Positions 15,488-23,559 of a stretch of DNA of 64,000 nucleotides are shown piece after piece. The notes below the pieces were generated by a model. The model searched no databases and had not been told where the DNA came from. It saw only the letters and a program-made list of their open reading frames with translations. Both the position numbers and the translations under genes were made by a program. Every line of letters begins with the position of its first letter. Position 1 is the stretch's first letter. Source of the stretch: Nocardioides sp. LHD-245 (GTDB taxonomy: Bacteria > Actinomycetota > Actinomycetes > Propionibacteriales > Nocardioidaceae); NCBI RefSeq assembly GCF_030929495.1, contig NZ_JAVFWN010000011.1, positions 124,001-188,000 of the forward strand, in the 5' to 3' direction.

Positions 15488-16828
15488 TCACAGCACGGGC
15501 AGCATGCGGTCCCGCTCGAAGGCCGAGACCTGACCGCGGTACTCGTCCCACTCGGCCCGCTTGTTGCGCAGGAAGAAGTCGAAGACCTGCTCCCCCAGCG
15601 TCTCGGCCAGCAGCTCGGAGTGCTCGGCCACCTCGATCGCCTCGTTCAGGCTCTTCGGCAGCGGCTCGATGCCGAGGCTGCGGCGCTCCCGCTCGGTCAG
15701 CGCCCAGACGTCGTCCTCCGCCTCGCGGGGCAGCTCGTAGTCGTTCTCGATGCCCTTCATTCCGGCGGCGAGCACGGCGGCGTACGCGAGGTAGGGGTTG
15801 CACGCCGAGTCGATGGTGCGCAGCTCGACGCGGGTCGACTGGCCCTTCATCGGCTTGTACATCGGCACCCGCACCATCGCGGAGCGGTTGTTGTGGCCCC
15901 AGCAGATGTACGACGGCGCCTCGCCGCCGAACATCATCCGCTTGTAGGAGTTGACCCACTGGTTGGTGACCACGCTGATCTCGCTGGCATGGCGCAGGAT
16001 GCCCGCGATGAACTGACGGCCGGTACGCGAGAGCTGGTACTCCGCACCGGCCTCGTAGAAGGCGTTCTGGTCGCCCTCGAAGAGGGAGAGGTGCGTGTGC
16101 ATGCCGGAGCCGGGGTGCGTGGTGAACGGCTTGGGCATGAAGGTCGCCCAGATGCCCTGGTTGAGCGCGACCTCCCGGATGACGGTGCGGAAGGTCATGA
16201 TGTTGTCGGCGGTGGTGAGTGCGTCGGCGTAGCGCAGGTCGATCTCCTGCTGGCCGGGACCGCCCTCGTGATGGCTGAACTCGACCGAGATCCCCATCGC
16301 CTCGAGCATCGTGATCGCCTCACGGCGGAAGTCGGAGCCGTGCGAGTGCGCGGCATGGTCGAAGTAGCCGCTGCGGTCGATCGGCACCGGCTCGTCGCCC
16401 GCGCGCGGCTCGTCCTTGAACAGGTAGAACTCGATCTCGGGATGGGTGTAGAAGGTGAAGCCCTGCTCGGCAGCCTTGCCCAGGGTCCGCTTGAGCGCGT
16501 TGCGCGGATCGGCGTACGACGGGGAGCCGTCGGGCATCACGATGTCGCAGAACATCCGGGCCGTGGCCGGTCCCTCGCTGCTGCGCCACGGCAGGATCTG
16601 GAAGGTCGTCGGGTCGGGCAGCGCGAGCATGTCGGCCTCGTAGACCCGCGCGAAGCCCTCGATCGCCGATCCGTCGAACCCGATGCCCTCGGAGAAGGCC
16701 CCCTCGAGCTCCGCGGGGGCGACGGCCACCGACTTGAGGAACCCCAGGACGTCGGTGAACCACAGGCGCACGAACCGGACGTCGCGCTCCTCGAGAGCGC
16801 GCAGGACGAAGTCCTCTTGCTTACCCAT
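15488..16828 (-). CDS. glnA: Type I glutamine synthetase (GlnA2-like)
   Basis: The product has 446 residues, the same length as mycobacterial GlnA2 and shorter than GlnA1 (about 475). It condenses glutamate and ammonia using ATP. Family sequence includes LWFTDVLGFLKSVAV, GIGFDGSAIEGFARV, the metal-site MPKPFTTHPGSGMHTHLSL and NNRSAMVRVP. A Tyr occurs in NDYELPRE, near where adenylylated enzymes carry their target Tyr, so control by the adjacent GlnE is possible but unproven. The ATG follows a TAGGCT -10 box (16840-16835) by 6 nt with no Shine-Dalgarno sequence, indicating a leaderless transcript that starts just after the upstream regulator gene. Confidence 0.94.
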   Translation of the reverse strand: MGKQEDFVLRALEERDVRFVRLWFTDVLGFLKSVAVAPAELEGAFSEGIGFDGSAIEGFARVYEADMLALPDPTTFQILPWRSSEGPATARMFCDIVMPDGSPSYADPRNALKRTLGKAAEQGFTFYTHPEIEFYLFKDEPRAGDEPVPIDRSGYFDHAAHSHGSDFRREAITMLEAMGISVEFSHHEGGPGQQEIDLRYADALTTADNIMTFRTVIREVALNQGIWATFMPKPFTTHPGSGMHTHLSLFEGDQNAFYEAGAEYQLSRTGRQFIAGILRHASEISVVTNQWVNSYKRMMFGGEAPSYICWGHNNRSAMVRVPMYKPMKGQSTRVELRTIDSACNPYLAYAAVLAAGMKGIENDYELPREAEDDVWALTERERRSLGIEPLPKSLNEAIEVAEHSELLAETLGEQVFDFFLRNKRAEWDEYRGQVSAFERDRMLPVL

Positions 16829-16834
16829 GGCCGC

Positions 16835-16840
16835 AGCCTA
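16835..16840 (-). promoter_or_regulatory. -10 box of leaderless glnA2 promoter
   Basis: TAGGCT on the minus strand ends 6 nt before ATG 16828. It lies in the 23-nt gap between the regulator gene and glnA2, so glnA2 has its own promoter despite the tight spacing. Confidence 0.5.
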
Positions 16841-16851
16841 GTGTCGCCGTG

Positions 16852-17526
16852 TCACGGGCGTGTTGCGGCACCGTCGACCCGGACGCAGCACCCGGGCCCC
16901 GGAGCGATCGCCACCGCGGTGTCGTCCGGGCCGGCGAGCCGTCGCGCCAGGCTCCCGACAAAGGCGTGGTTGAGCCCGCAGACCAGGCCGCGGTGATCGG
17001 CCGCCAGCCGGTCGAAGGGACAGTTCGCCAGGGCCAGTCCGCCCTCGGCGGCACGGGGCTCGTACCCCAGCGCGGCCAGCGCGTCGGCCAACGAGTGCCC
17101 GCCCCGCAACTGCCCCGCCACCTGCTCGGCGGCGTCCTCGGCGGCCGCGGTCAGGGCATCGGCCATCGAGGTCCCCTCCAAGGTCCGCTCCACCGCGTCG
17201 GCCAGCACCTGCCCGGCCAGGTCATAGCGCCGGCTCGGCACACTCACCGACAGCTCTCGGCGCGAGCGGCGGTAGAGCTTCGCGGGTCGCCCCGCGCCGG
17301 GGCCCGTACGCCCGGTCAGCCGGCGGAACTCGGTCACCAGCAGGCCTTCGGCGACGAGTCGCTCGAGGTGGAACTTCGCCGTGTGCCGGGGTACGTCGAC
17401 GCCGCTGGCCGCCTGGTCCCGGCTCACCGCGCCGGGCTGCTCGGCGACGAAACGGTAGAGCGCGCGGCGCACCGGATCGGCCAGCGACCCCACCCGCGCG
17501 ACCCGTTGCCCGAACGCCTCGTCCAT
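16852..17526 (-). CDS. ArsR/SufR-like winged-helix regulator with C-terminal cysteines
   Basis: The product has 224 residues from ATG 17526, which has GGGAGGGG about 7 nt upstream. Residues about 10-75 form a winged helix (LADPVRRALYRFVAEQP, then HTAKFHLERLVAEGLL). The C-terminal half carries NCPF, VCGLNHAF and GPGCCV, the spacing pattern seen in SufR-like regulators that bind an iron-sulfur cluster or metal. It is divergent from a four-TM membrane protein gene with an inverted repeat between them (17613-17630). It probably controls that gene. A direct role for glnA2, which starts 23 nt downstream, is not implied. Confidence 0.75.
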   Translation of the reverse strand: MDEAFGQRVARVGSLADPVRRALYRFVAEQPGAVSRDQAASGVDVPRHTAKFHLERLVAEGLLVTEFRRLTGRTGPGAGRPAKLYRRSRRELSVSVPSRRYDLAGQVLADAVERTLEGTSMADALTAAAEDAAEQVAGQLRGGHSLADALAALGYEPRAAEGGLALANCPFDRLAADHRGLVCGLNHAFVGSLARRLAGPDDTAVAIAPGPGCCVRVDGAATRP

Positions 17527-17597
17527 CTCGGCCCCTCCCCCCGGACTGCGCGGAATCTCTAGCAGACACGAGTCTTGCCGAAAGATCCGCACAGGTC

Positions 17598-17630
17598 TAC
17601 CGTCAATTGTGGTGTCCCTTACAAGGGGAC
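17598..17630 (+). promoter_or_regulatory. Candidate promoter and operator of the four-TM protein gene
   Basis: TACCGT (17598-17603) is a -10 candidate. Just after the expected transcription start lies GTCCCTTACAAGGGGAC (17614-17630), an inverted repeat with one extra G. It could be the binding site of the divergent winged-helix regulator or a 5'-leader hairpin. Confidence 0.35.
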
Positions 17631-17648
17631 CTCAGAAAGGGGCCGGAC

Positions 17649-18113
17649 ATGGCCAGCACCCACGCGTGGGACAACCTCACCCACGAGATGCGCGAGGAGA
17701 TGCACGACCTCACGCACTTCGCCACCGCCGACGCCGCTCACCAGGGCCGCGTGGCCCTCTGGGCGACCTTCACCCTGCTCCCCATCCTGTGGGGACTCGA
17801 CATGATGACCAGCCTCGTGACGGAGACCGCCACCTGGGAGGCCACGATCGCGACCTGGACCGACAACCTGCTGCCCGGCGACGCCGGCGACGCGGTGATG
17901 TGGGTCGGCGCGATCACGCTCGTGATCGGGCTGCTCGTCGCTGCCATGCCCCAGTTCGGCGGGGATGCCCTCGGCATCTGGTTCACCCTCCTGGCCGTCA
18001 ACCTGTTCAGCGTCGACCAGATGGAGTTCCTCGGCCTCGGGATGCTCGCCCTCGCGGTGTGCTGCTTCGCGATGGCCCGGATGATGCGGGGCGACCACCG
18101 CAGGGAGGCGTAG
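17649..18113 (+). CDS. Four-TM integral membrane protein, family unknown
   Basis: The product has 154 residues from ATG 17649, with GAAAGGGG about 7 nt upstream. A soluble N-terminal segment rich in His, Asp and Glu (THEMREEMHDLTHFATADAA) is followed by about four hydrophobic segments: near 40-60, 85-105, 110-127 and 130-147. No enzyme motif is evident. The cluster of His and acidic residues before the membrane part could bind a metal. It is divergent from a Cys-containing winged-helix regulator, so a role in metal, redox or stress handling is a guess from context. Confidence 0.6.
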   Translation: MASTHAWDNLTHEMREEMHDLTHFATADAAHQGRVALWATFTLLPILWGLDMMTSLVTETATWEATIATWTDNLLPGDAGDAVMWVGAITLVIGLLVAAMPQFGGDALGIWFTLLAVNLFSVDQMEFLGLGMLALAVCCFAMARMMRGDHRREA

Positions 18114-18119
18114 CGCCCG

Positions 18120-20135
18120 TCAGTCTGTGGGGACGTCGGCCGCCAGCTCGGCCAGCCAGGCGGCCGGGCTGGCGTCCGACGGCATCCGCCAGTCGCCGCG
18201 CGGCGACATGGTGCCGCCGGGGCTGACCTTCGGTCCGTTGGGCAGCGCGGAGCGCTTGAACTGGCTGCTGAAGAAGCGCCTGACGAACACCTCGAGCCAC
18301 CTGCGGATCGTCGCGAGGTCGTACGACGCCTCACCGCTTCCCCACGCGTGGTGGGCCAGGAAGGCGATCTTGCTGGGCCGGTAGCCGCGGCGCAGCACGT
18401 GGTAGAGCGTGAAGTCCTGCAGGGCGTAGGGGCCGACCGAGTCCTCGGTGCGCTGCTCGCCACCGGGGATCAGCTCGGGGGTGATCTCCTGCTCCAGGAT
18501 CGCCTGGAGCACCTGATCGGCCTCGTCGTCGTAGTGCCCGTCGTGGAGCTGGTCGGTGTCGATCACCCAGCGGATCAGGTGCTGGATCAGCGTCTTCGGC
18601 ACGCCCGCGTTGACGTTGTAGTGCGACATCTGGTCGCCCACGCCGTACGTGCACCAGCCGAGCGCCAGCTCGGACAGGTCACCGGTGCCGAGCACGATGC
18701 CGCCCCGGTGGTTGGCGAGCCGGAACAGGTAGTCGGTGCGCAGGCCGGCCTGGACGTTCTCGAAGGTGATGTCGTAGACCGGCTCGCCGTCACTGAACGG
18801 GTGGTCGAGGTCGCGCAGCATCTGGGTCGCGGCCGGCGTGATGTCGAGCTCGGCGAAGGTGCAGCCCAGCGCCAGGGAGAGCCGGGTCGCGTACGACTTC
18901 GTCGCCTCGCCCGTCGCGAAGCCCGGCAGCGTGAACGCGTGGATGTCGCTGCGCGGGCGGCCCAGCCGGTCCATCGCCTTGGCCGCGACGATCAGCGCGT
19001 GCGTCGAGTCCAGACCGCCGCTGACGCCGATCACGATCTTGGGCTGGCCGATGGCCGACAGCCGCTGCTCGAGCCCGGAGACCTGGATGTTGTAGGCCTC
19101 GTAGCAGTCCTGGGCGAGCCGGGCGGGGTCGTCGGGGACGAACGGGAACCGGTCGACCTTGCGGCGCAGCCCGATGTCGCCGGCGGGCGGCTCGAGCTCG
19201 AACTCCACCCGCTCGAAGTGCGTCGGCTCGACGCCCTCGGCGACCCGGTTGTCGTCGAAGGTGCCCTGCCGCATCCGCTCCTGGCGCAGCCGGTCGAGGT
19301 CGACGTCGACCACCGTGGCGCGCGGGCCGTCGGGGAAGCGCTCGCTCTGCCCCAGCAGGTCGCCCATCTCGTAGACCATCGTCTGGCCGTCCCACGACAG
19401 GTCGGTGGTCGACTCGCCCAACCCAGCCGCCGCGTAGACGTACGCCGCGTTGCAGCGGGCGCTCGCGCTGCGGGCGAGCAGGTGGCGGTCCTCGGCGCGG
19501 GCGATGGTGATCGGGCTGCCGGAGAGGTTGGCGAGCACGGTCGCCCCGGCCAGGGCTGCGGTCGCGCTGGGCGGGATCGGCACCCACATGTCCTCGCAGA
19601 CCTCGACGTGCAGGTCGAGACCGCGCACGTCGGTGGCCGAGAAGATCAGGTCGTTGCCGAACGGCACCTGCTCGCCGTTGAGCTCGATCGTGCTGCCGTC
19701 GGTGGCGCGCTGCGTGGCCCCCGAAGCGAACCAGCGCGCCTCGTAGAACTCGCGGTAGGTCGGCAGGTACGACTTCGGCGCCACGCCGAGCACCCGCCCG
19801 CCGTGGATCACCACGGCGCAGTTGAACACCCGGTTGCCGCTCGCCAGCGGCGCGCCGACCACGAGAACCGGCCGCAGATCGGCCGAGACGACGGTCAGGT
19901 CGAGGATCGCCTCGCGCACCGCGTCGAGCAGCGTGTCCTGGAGGACGAGATCGTCGATCGCGTACCCGGACAGGCCCAGCTCCGGGAAGACCGCGACCGC
20001 CACCCCGTCGGCGTGGAGTGCGCGCGCCTGCTCGACGGTGCGGGCGGCGTTGGTCGCCGGGTCCGCGATGGCGACGGGCAGCGTCACCGCGGCGATCCGG
20101 GCGAACCCGTGGGCGTAGGCCGAGTAGAAGTCCAC
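18120..20135 (-). CDS. nadE: Glutamine-dependent NAD+ synthetase
   Basis: The product has 671 residues and converts nicotinate adenine dinucleotide to NAD+ with ATP and glutamine. The N-terminal nitrilase-type glutaminase domain has the Glu-Lys-Cys triad at Glu52 (FPELGLSGYA), Lys121 (APKSYLP) and Cys180 (EVCEDMW). The C-terminal synthetase domain has the PPi loop SGGLDS. Length and layout match the actinobacterial glutamine-dependent enzymes. The GTG start follows TAGACT (20147-20142) by 6 nt, so it looks leaderless. The -10 box overlaps the stop codon of the upstream sigma-fusion gene. Confidence 0.95.
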   Translation of the reverse strand: MDFYSAYAHGFARIAAVTLPVAIADPATNAARTVEQARALHADGVAVAVFPELGLSGYAIDDLVLQDTLLDAVREAILDLTVVSADLRPVLVVGAPLASGNRVFNCAVVIHGGRVLGVAPKSYLPTYREFYEARWFASGATQRATDGSTIELNGEQVPFGNDLIFSATDVRGLDLHVEVCEDMWVPIPPSATAALAGATVLANLSGSPITIARAEDRHLLARSASARCNAAYVYAAAGLGESTTDLSWDGQTMVYEMGDLLGQSERFPDGPRATVVDVDLDRLRQERMRQGTFDDNRVAEGVEPTHFERVEFELEPPAGDIGLRRKVDRFPFVPDDPARLAQDCYEAYNIQVSGLEQRLSAIGQPKIVIGVSGGLDSTHALIVAAKAMDRLGRPRSDIHAFTLPGFATGEATKSYATRLSLALGCTFAELDITPAATQMLRDLDHPFSDGEPVYDITFENVQAGLRTDYLFRLANHRGGIVLGTGDLSELALGWCTYGVGDQMSHYNVNAGVPKTLIQHLIRWVIDTDQLHDGHYDDEADQVLQAILEQEITPELIPGGEQRTEDSVGPYALQDFTLYHVLRRGYRPSKIAFLAHHAWGSGEASYDLATIRRWLEVFVRRFFSSQFKRSALPNGPKVSPGGTMSPRGDWRMPSDASPAAWLAELAADVPTD

Positions 20136-20141
20136 GGGCCG

Positions 20142-20147
20142 AGTCTA
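20142..20147 (-). promoter_or_regulatory. -10 box of leaderless nadE promoter
   Basis: TAGACT on the minus strand lies 6 nt before the GTG start at 20135 and overlaps the TAG stop of the preceding gene. Confidence 0.45.
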
Positions 20148-21776
20148 GGGACCGGCGAGGGTGCCGACCGCGACGCTCGCCTCGCGCAAAGCCGCGGACC
20201 CGCTGGTCAGCCGCTCGAAGGAGCCGGTGTCGGCATGCCAGACGGCGAGGTACCAGGTCTCGTCGGCCGGCTCGATCGTCGGCTCGCTGACGGGCGAGGC
20301 GCGTAGCAGCACGGTGTCGGCGTCGAGCAGGTCGACGACGGAGAGGTACTGCCCGTTGCCATAGACACCGTTCGGGTCCGGCGCGGTCGCGGCGGCGAGG
20401 AGCTCTCCGGTCGCGGCGTCGAGCAGCAGCGGTCCCGTCTCCTCCGTCGGAAGCCGGGTGCCGGCGCCGACCGCCGCGACCCGGCCGTACCCGAGGGCGA
20501 CGCTGTTGGTCCAGAGGTTCGACGGCAGGCTGCGCACCTCGCTGTCGCCCTGCCACACGTCGAAGCCCGCGAAGGCCTCCGGCTGCTCGACCACGTCCCC
20601 GCCGGGGCGTGGGTCGATCCCGAGACCGAGTCCGTAGCCCGCGCCCCACGGCGGCTTGCGCGACGAGCCGTCGAGCCCCATCACCCAGGTGTCCCGCCAG
20701 TGCAGCACGGCCAGCTCCTCGCCGCCGGGGAGCCAGCGCAGCTCCGGCGTGGCGTCCCAGGGACCCGCGAGCGAGTCGGGCCACGGCAACACCGCGTCGT
20801 CGCCGGTGCTCAGGTCGACGACCCGCACGCCGGCGGCGGTGCCGAGGGCGAGCCGGCGGCCGTCGTACGAGAGGGCGGTGGTGACCTTGTCGCTGGTGTC
20901 CGGGACGCTGCTCCACTGTTCGTCGTCGCCGAGCAGCAGCACGTCACGGTTCGGCCGGGGCCAGGCCAGCAGGGCTCGGCCCGGCAGCCGGTCGCGGATG
21001 CTCGGTGCACTCGCGGGCGGGTCGACGCGGCGCGGCAGCAGGGACGGGCGCACCGGGGCGGCGGCCAGCGTGAGCGGGTCCCAGGCGTCGATCCGGGCCT
21101 CTACAGCGGTCTCCGTCACCCCCGTCGTACCGCTCGTCGGTGCGACGGGCGGCGGCTCGGCATCGCCTCCCTGCCGGGTCACCAGAACGCCGAGCAGCAC
21201 GATCAGCACGACGGCCAGCGCCGCGCCGCCGACCACCCGCTGCTGCGTACGCCGCCGTCGCGCCTCCCGCACCGCCGCCTCGCCCCGGGCAGCGGGCCGG
21301 ACCAGGTCGAGCAGCTCCGGCGCCCCGGTGCGCAGCCGGGCCAGCGCGGCGGCGTTCTGGCTCTTCACCGTCCCGATCGCGACACCGAGGACCTCGGCGG
21401 TCTCGCGCTCGGTCAGGTCGTCGAAGTGGCGCAGCACCACGACCGCCCGCTGTGCCGACGTCAGCCGCGCCAGTGCCTTCTGCACGACGAGCACGGCGTC
21501 GGGGTCCGAGGACACCGCGGCCGACCGAGCGACCGGATCCGAGGCCGGGACCTCCCGCCCGTTCCGGCGCCACAGGGACACGTGGTCGCGGGCGATCACC
21601 CGCCGCGCGTACGCCGTCGGGTGCCCACTCCGCAGCCGGCGCCAGCGCAGGGCGACCTTGACCAGGGCCTCCTGGACCAGGTCCTCGGCCCGGTGCAGGT
21701 CGCCCGTGAGCAGGTACGCCGAACGCAGCAGCGGCGCCTCGGCGCCCGCCGCCCATGCGCTGAACTCGTCGTCCAT
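20145..21776 (-). CDS. SigE-family ECF sigma factor fused to a membrane-anchored extracytoplasmic domain
   Basis: A single uninterrupted frame of 543 residues from ATG 21776. Residues about 12-75 are sigma region 2 (YLLTGDLHRAEDLVQEALVK), and 105-155 are region 4 (LTSAQRAVVVLRHFDDLTERETAEVL, split over its HTH). Together they are typical of the actinobacterial SigE-type ECF group. Residues 181-200 are one membrane helix. About 340 residues follow outside the membrane, rich in Trp/Asp and beta-strand-like repeats, possibly a propeller. In related loci the second part is usually a separate gene. No anti-sigma gene is adjacent, so the tail may itself sense a signal and hold the sigma domain at the membrane. 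Confidence 0.8.
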   Translation of the reverse strand: MDDEFSAWAAGAEAPLLRSAYLLTGDLHRAEDLVQEALVKVALRWRRLRSGHPTAYARRVIARDHVSLWRRNGREVPASDPVARSAAVSSDPDAVLVVQKALARLTSAQRAVVVLRHFDDLTERETAEVLGVAIGTVKSQNAAALARLRTGAPELLDLVRPAARGEAAVREARRRRTQQRVVGGAALAVVLIVLLGVLVTRQGGDAEPPPVAPTSGTTGVTETAVEARIDAWDPLTLAAAPVRPSLLPRRVDPPASAPSIRDRLPGRALLAWPRPNRDVLLLGDDEQWSSVPDTSDKVTTALSYDGRRLALGTAAGVRVVDLSTGDDAVLPWPDSLAGPWDATPELRWLPGGEELAVLHWRDTWVMGLDGSSRKPPWGAGYGLGLGIDPRPGGDVVEQPEAFAGFDVWQGDSEVRSLPSNLWTNSVALGYGRVAAVGAGTRLPTEETGPLLLDAATGELLAAATAPDPNGVYGNGQYLSVVDLLDADTVLLRASPVSEPTIEPADETWYLAVWHADTGSFERLTSGSAALREASVAVGTLAGP

Positions 21777-21893
21777 CGTCCTCGGTGCTCCCGTCGGCTC
21801 CGGTCTGCCTCTGCCCATCCAACGCCACGGGCTCGCTCGATGGTTGGCGCGACTTCGCGATGAGTCGGCGGCCCGGTACCGGTCTGCACCGCC

Positions 21894-22355
21894 ATGAGCA
21901 TCGCGAGCAACCACATCCAGCCCTGCCTGTGGTTCGACGACGACCTGGAGGAGGCCGTCCGCTTCTACACCGCGATCTTCCCCAACTCCTCGATCGACCA
22001 CCTGGGTTCGGGCGCCGGGGAGTTCACCCTCGACGGCCTGACCTTCCGCGCGATCAACGGCGGGCCGGCGTTCGCGTTCAGCCAGGCGGTGTCGTTCGCG
22101 ATCTCCTGTGCGGACCAGTTCGAGGTCGACTACTACTGGGACTCCCTCGCCGACGGCGGCGAGGAGTCGGTCTGCGGGTGGCTGAAGGACCGGTTCGGCC
22201 TGTCCTGGCAGATCGTCCCGGCGCGCCTCTACGAGCTGGCCGCCGACCCGGATCCCGAACGGGCCCTGGCCGTCGGCCGGGCGATGCTGGGGATGCGGCG
22301 GATCGTCGTCGCGGAGCTCGAGGCCGCCGCCGATGCGGTCAATCGCGCGGAGTGA
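21894..22355 (+). CDS. VOC superfamily protein (PhnB/3-demethylubiquinone methyltransferase-like fold)
   Basis: The product has 153 residues. It begins HIQPCLWFDDDLEEAVRFYT and contains SIDHLGSG, FRAINGG, FAFSQAVSFAISC, YYWDSL and YGLSWQ-like FGLSWQIVP, all typical of the PhnB-type glyoxalase/bleomycin-resistance fold. The exact reaction is unknown. It stands alone, divergent from the sigma-fusion gene (117-nt gap with no clear operator), and overlaps the end of the convergent TetR gene by 17 nt. Start ATG 21894. Confidence 0.85.
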   Translation: MSIASNHIQPCLWFDDDLEEAVRFYTAIFPNSSIDHLGSGAGEFTLDGLTFRAINGGPAFAFSQAVSFAISCADQFEVDYYWDSLADGGEESVCGWLKDRFGLSWQIVPARLYELAADPDPERALAVGRAMLGMRRIVVAELEAAADAVNRAE

Positions 22356-22923
22356 GCATCACCAACAGGTGTGCGAGCGCCTCCGCTGCCGGTGACTCCC
22401 GGGAGGCAGCGGTCTCGGGCACGATCCCCGGTGCCGCGCGACGCAGCTCGATCCAGCCCAGATAGGCGGCGTAGGTCGCCACCGCCTGCCGCCGCGCGGC
22501 AGCTGCGTCGAGTCCGACCTCGGCGAACAGCGACGTCAGGTGGTCCAGCCGTCTCTCGGTGACCCGGGCCAGCACCGCTCCGACGACGGGGTGCTGGGCG
22601 TGCGCGACGATCGCCGGCTCGAGCCCGGCGACGGTGTCGTCGGTCAGCGCACCGTAGAAGAGCGCCTCGAGGCGTGTCCGAGGATCGACGATGTCGGACA
22701 GTCCCGCGATGAAGCCGACGGTGGACTGCTCCTCCCAGAGCAGCAGCGCCTCCTTCAGCAGCGCGGCCCGGTCCTTGAAATGCCAGTAGAAGCTGCCCCG
22801 GGTCACGCCCAATTTCTTGGCGAGCGGGTCGACCGCCACCCCGCTGACACCGCTCGCCGCCAGCGCCGCCAGCGCCGCGAACAACCACTCCTCGCGCGTG
22901 ACCTTCACCTGCGGCATATCCAT
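22339..22923 (-). CDS. TetR-family transcriptional regulator
   Basis: The product has 194 residues from ATG 22923 (192 if ATG 22917 is used). The HTH is clear (EEWLFAALAALAASG, then PLAKKLGVTRGSFYWHFKD). It is divergent from a DUF3995 membrane protein. Two operator palindromes (22920-22937 and 22942-22959) occupy the gap. A TACGGT -10 box (22934-22929) inside the first lies 5 nt before ATG 22923 and favours a leaderless start there, though ATG 22917 with the product MPQVKV is also reasonable. The operator overlapping its own start implies tight autorepression. The ligand is unknown. Confidence 0.85.
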   Translation of the reverse strand: MDMPQVKVTREEWLFAALAALAASGVSGVAVDPLAKKLGVTRGSFYWHFKDRAALLKEALLLWEEQSTVGFIAGLSDIVDPRTRLEALFYGALTDDTVAGLEPAIVAHAQHPVVGAVLARVTERRLDHLTSLFAEVGLDAAAARRQAVATYAAYLGWIELRRAAPGIVPETAASRESPAAEALAHLLVMLTPRD

Positions 22924-22959
22924 ACAGTACCGTATGGATATCCATACAGAGTTGTATGG
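22920..22959. promoter_or_regulatory. Paired TetR operators
   Basis: CCATACAGTACCGTATGG (22920-22937) and CCATACAGAGTTGTATGG (22942-22959) are two near-palindromes sharing the arms CCATAC and GTATGG, centred 22 bp apart, two helical turns. They span the regulator start and the promoter region of the divergent membrane gene. Two TetR dimers on the same DNA face would fit. Confidence 0.8.
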
Positions 22960-22981
22960 AACTGTGTCGAAGGAGTCCGCC

Positions 22982-23416
22982 ATGCCCGTCCTCGCCGCCG
23001 CCATCGGAGCCGCACTGCTCGCCATCGCGGCACTCCACCTGACCTGGGCCGTCACGCCCTGGCCCCTGCCCACCGTCGCCGACCTGGCACGCGACGTCGT
23101 CGGGCGCAGCGACGGATCGCTGCGTCGCGCGGTGTTCGTCCCCGCGACCGTCGCGGTCGCCGCCGCGCTGACCGTCGCCGCCTGGCTGGTGGCGCTGCAC
23201 GGGGAGGTGTTGTCGTCCCCGCTGTCCGACGACATCACCCGCGCCGGGACCTGGGGCGTGGCGATCGTGCTCCTCGGCCGTGGCGCGCTCGGGCTCGCCG
23301 AGGCCGGCTCGGGACGGGGCGACCGCCCGCCGTCGTACCGCCGCCTGAACCTGCGGATCTACTCGCCGCTGTGCCTCGTGCTGGGAGCTGCGACAGCGAC
23401 CGTCGCGCTGGCGTGA
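22982..23416 (+). CDS. DUF3995 membrane protein
   Basis: The product has 144 residues with four hydrophobic segments (near 2-24, 55-75, 85-105 and 123-143). The pattern HLTWAVTPWPLP near the N-terminus is typical of DUF3995. AAGGAG (22970-22975) is placed well for ATG 22982. The gene is controlled, by position, by the divergent TetR regulator through two palindromes. Function unknown; membrane location only. Confidence 0.75.
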   Translation: MPVLAAAIGAALLAIAALHLTWAVTPWPLPTVADLARDVVGRSDGSLRRAVFVPATVAVAAALTVAAWLVALHGEVLSSPLSDDITRAGTWGVAIVLLGRGALGLAEAGSGRGDRPPSYRRLNLRIYSPLCLVLGAATATVALA

Positions 23417-23479
23417 CACTGACGCGACAAGGGCTGCGGGGTGACCGAGCACACAGCGCGCCGGGCCCCTCCGCGCGAC

Positions 23480-23485
23480 TAGCCT
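23480..23485 (+). promoter_or_regulatory. -10 box upstream of panB leader ORF
   Basis: TAGCCT is followed after 5 nt by GTG 23491, the start of a 22-codon ORF that overlaps the panB start. The alternative reading is an ordinary promoter with a leader of about 65 nt. Confidence 0.4.
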
Positions 23486-23490
23486 CGTCA

Positions 23491-23559
23491 GTGCCCGTCA
23501 CACGAACGTGGACCCGCATGCGCGGGCCGCGAGTCACCACGAACGGAGCTCGACGATGA
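23491..23559 (+). CDS. 22-residue leader ORF overlapping panB start
   Basis: GTG 23491 opens a frame of 22 codons whose TGA (23557-23559) overlaps the panB ATG (23556-23558) as ATGA. The peptide is Arg- and Thr-rich (VPVTRTWTRMRGPRVTTNGA, then RR). It starts 5 nt after a TAGCCT -10 box. If translated leaderless, it would couple translation to panB. Three of the codons are Val and panB lies in a branch of valine metabolism, but the Val content is too low to claim attenuation. The ORF is predicted only from position. Confidence 0.35.
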   Translation: MPVTRTWTRMRGPRVTTNGARR

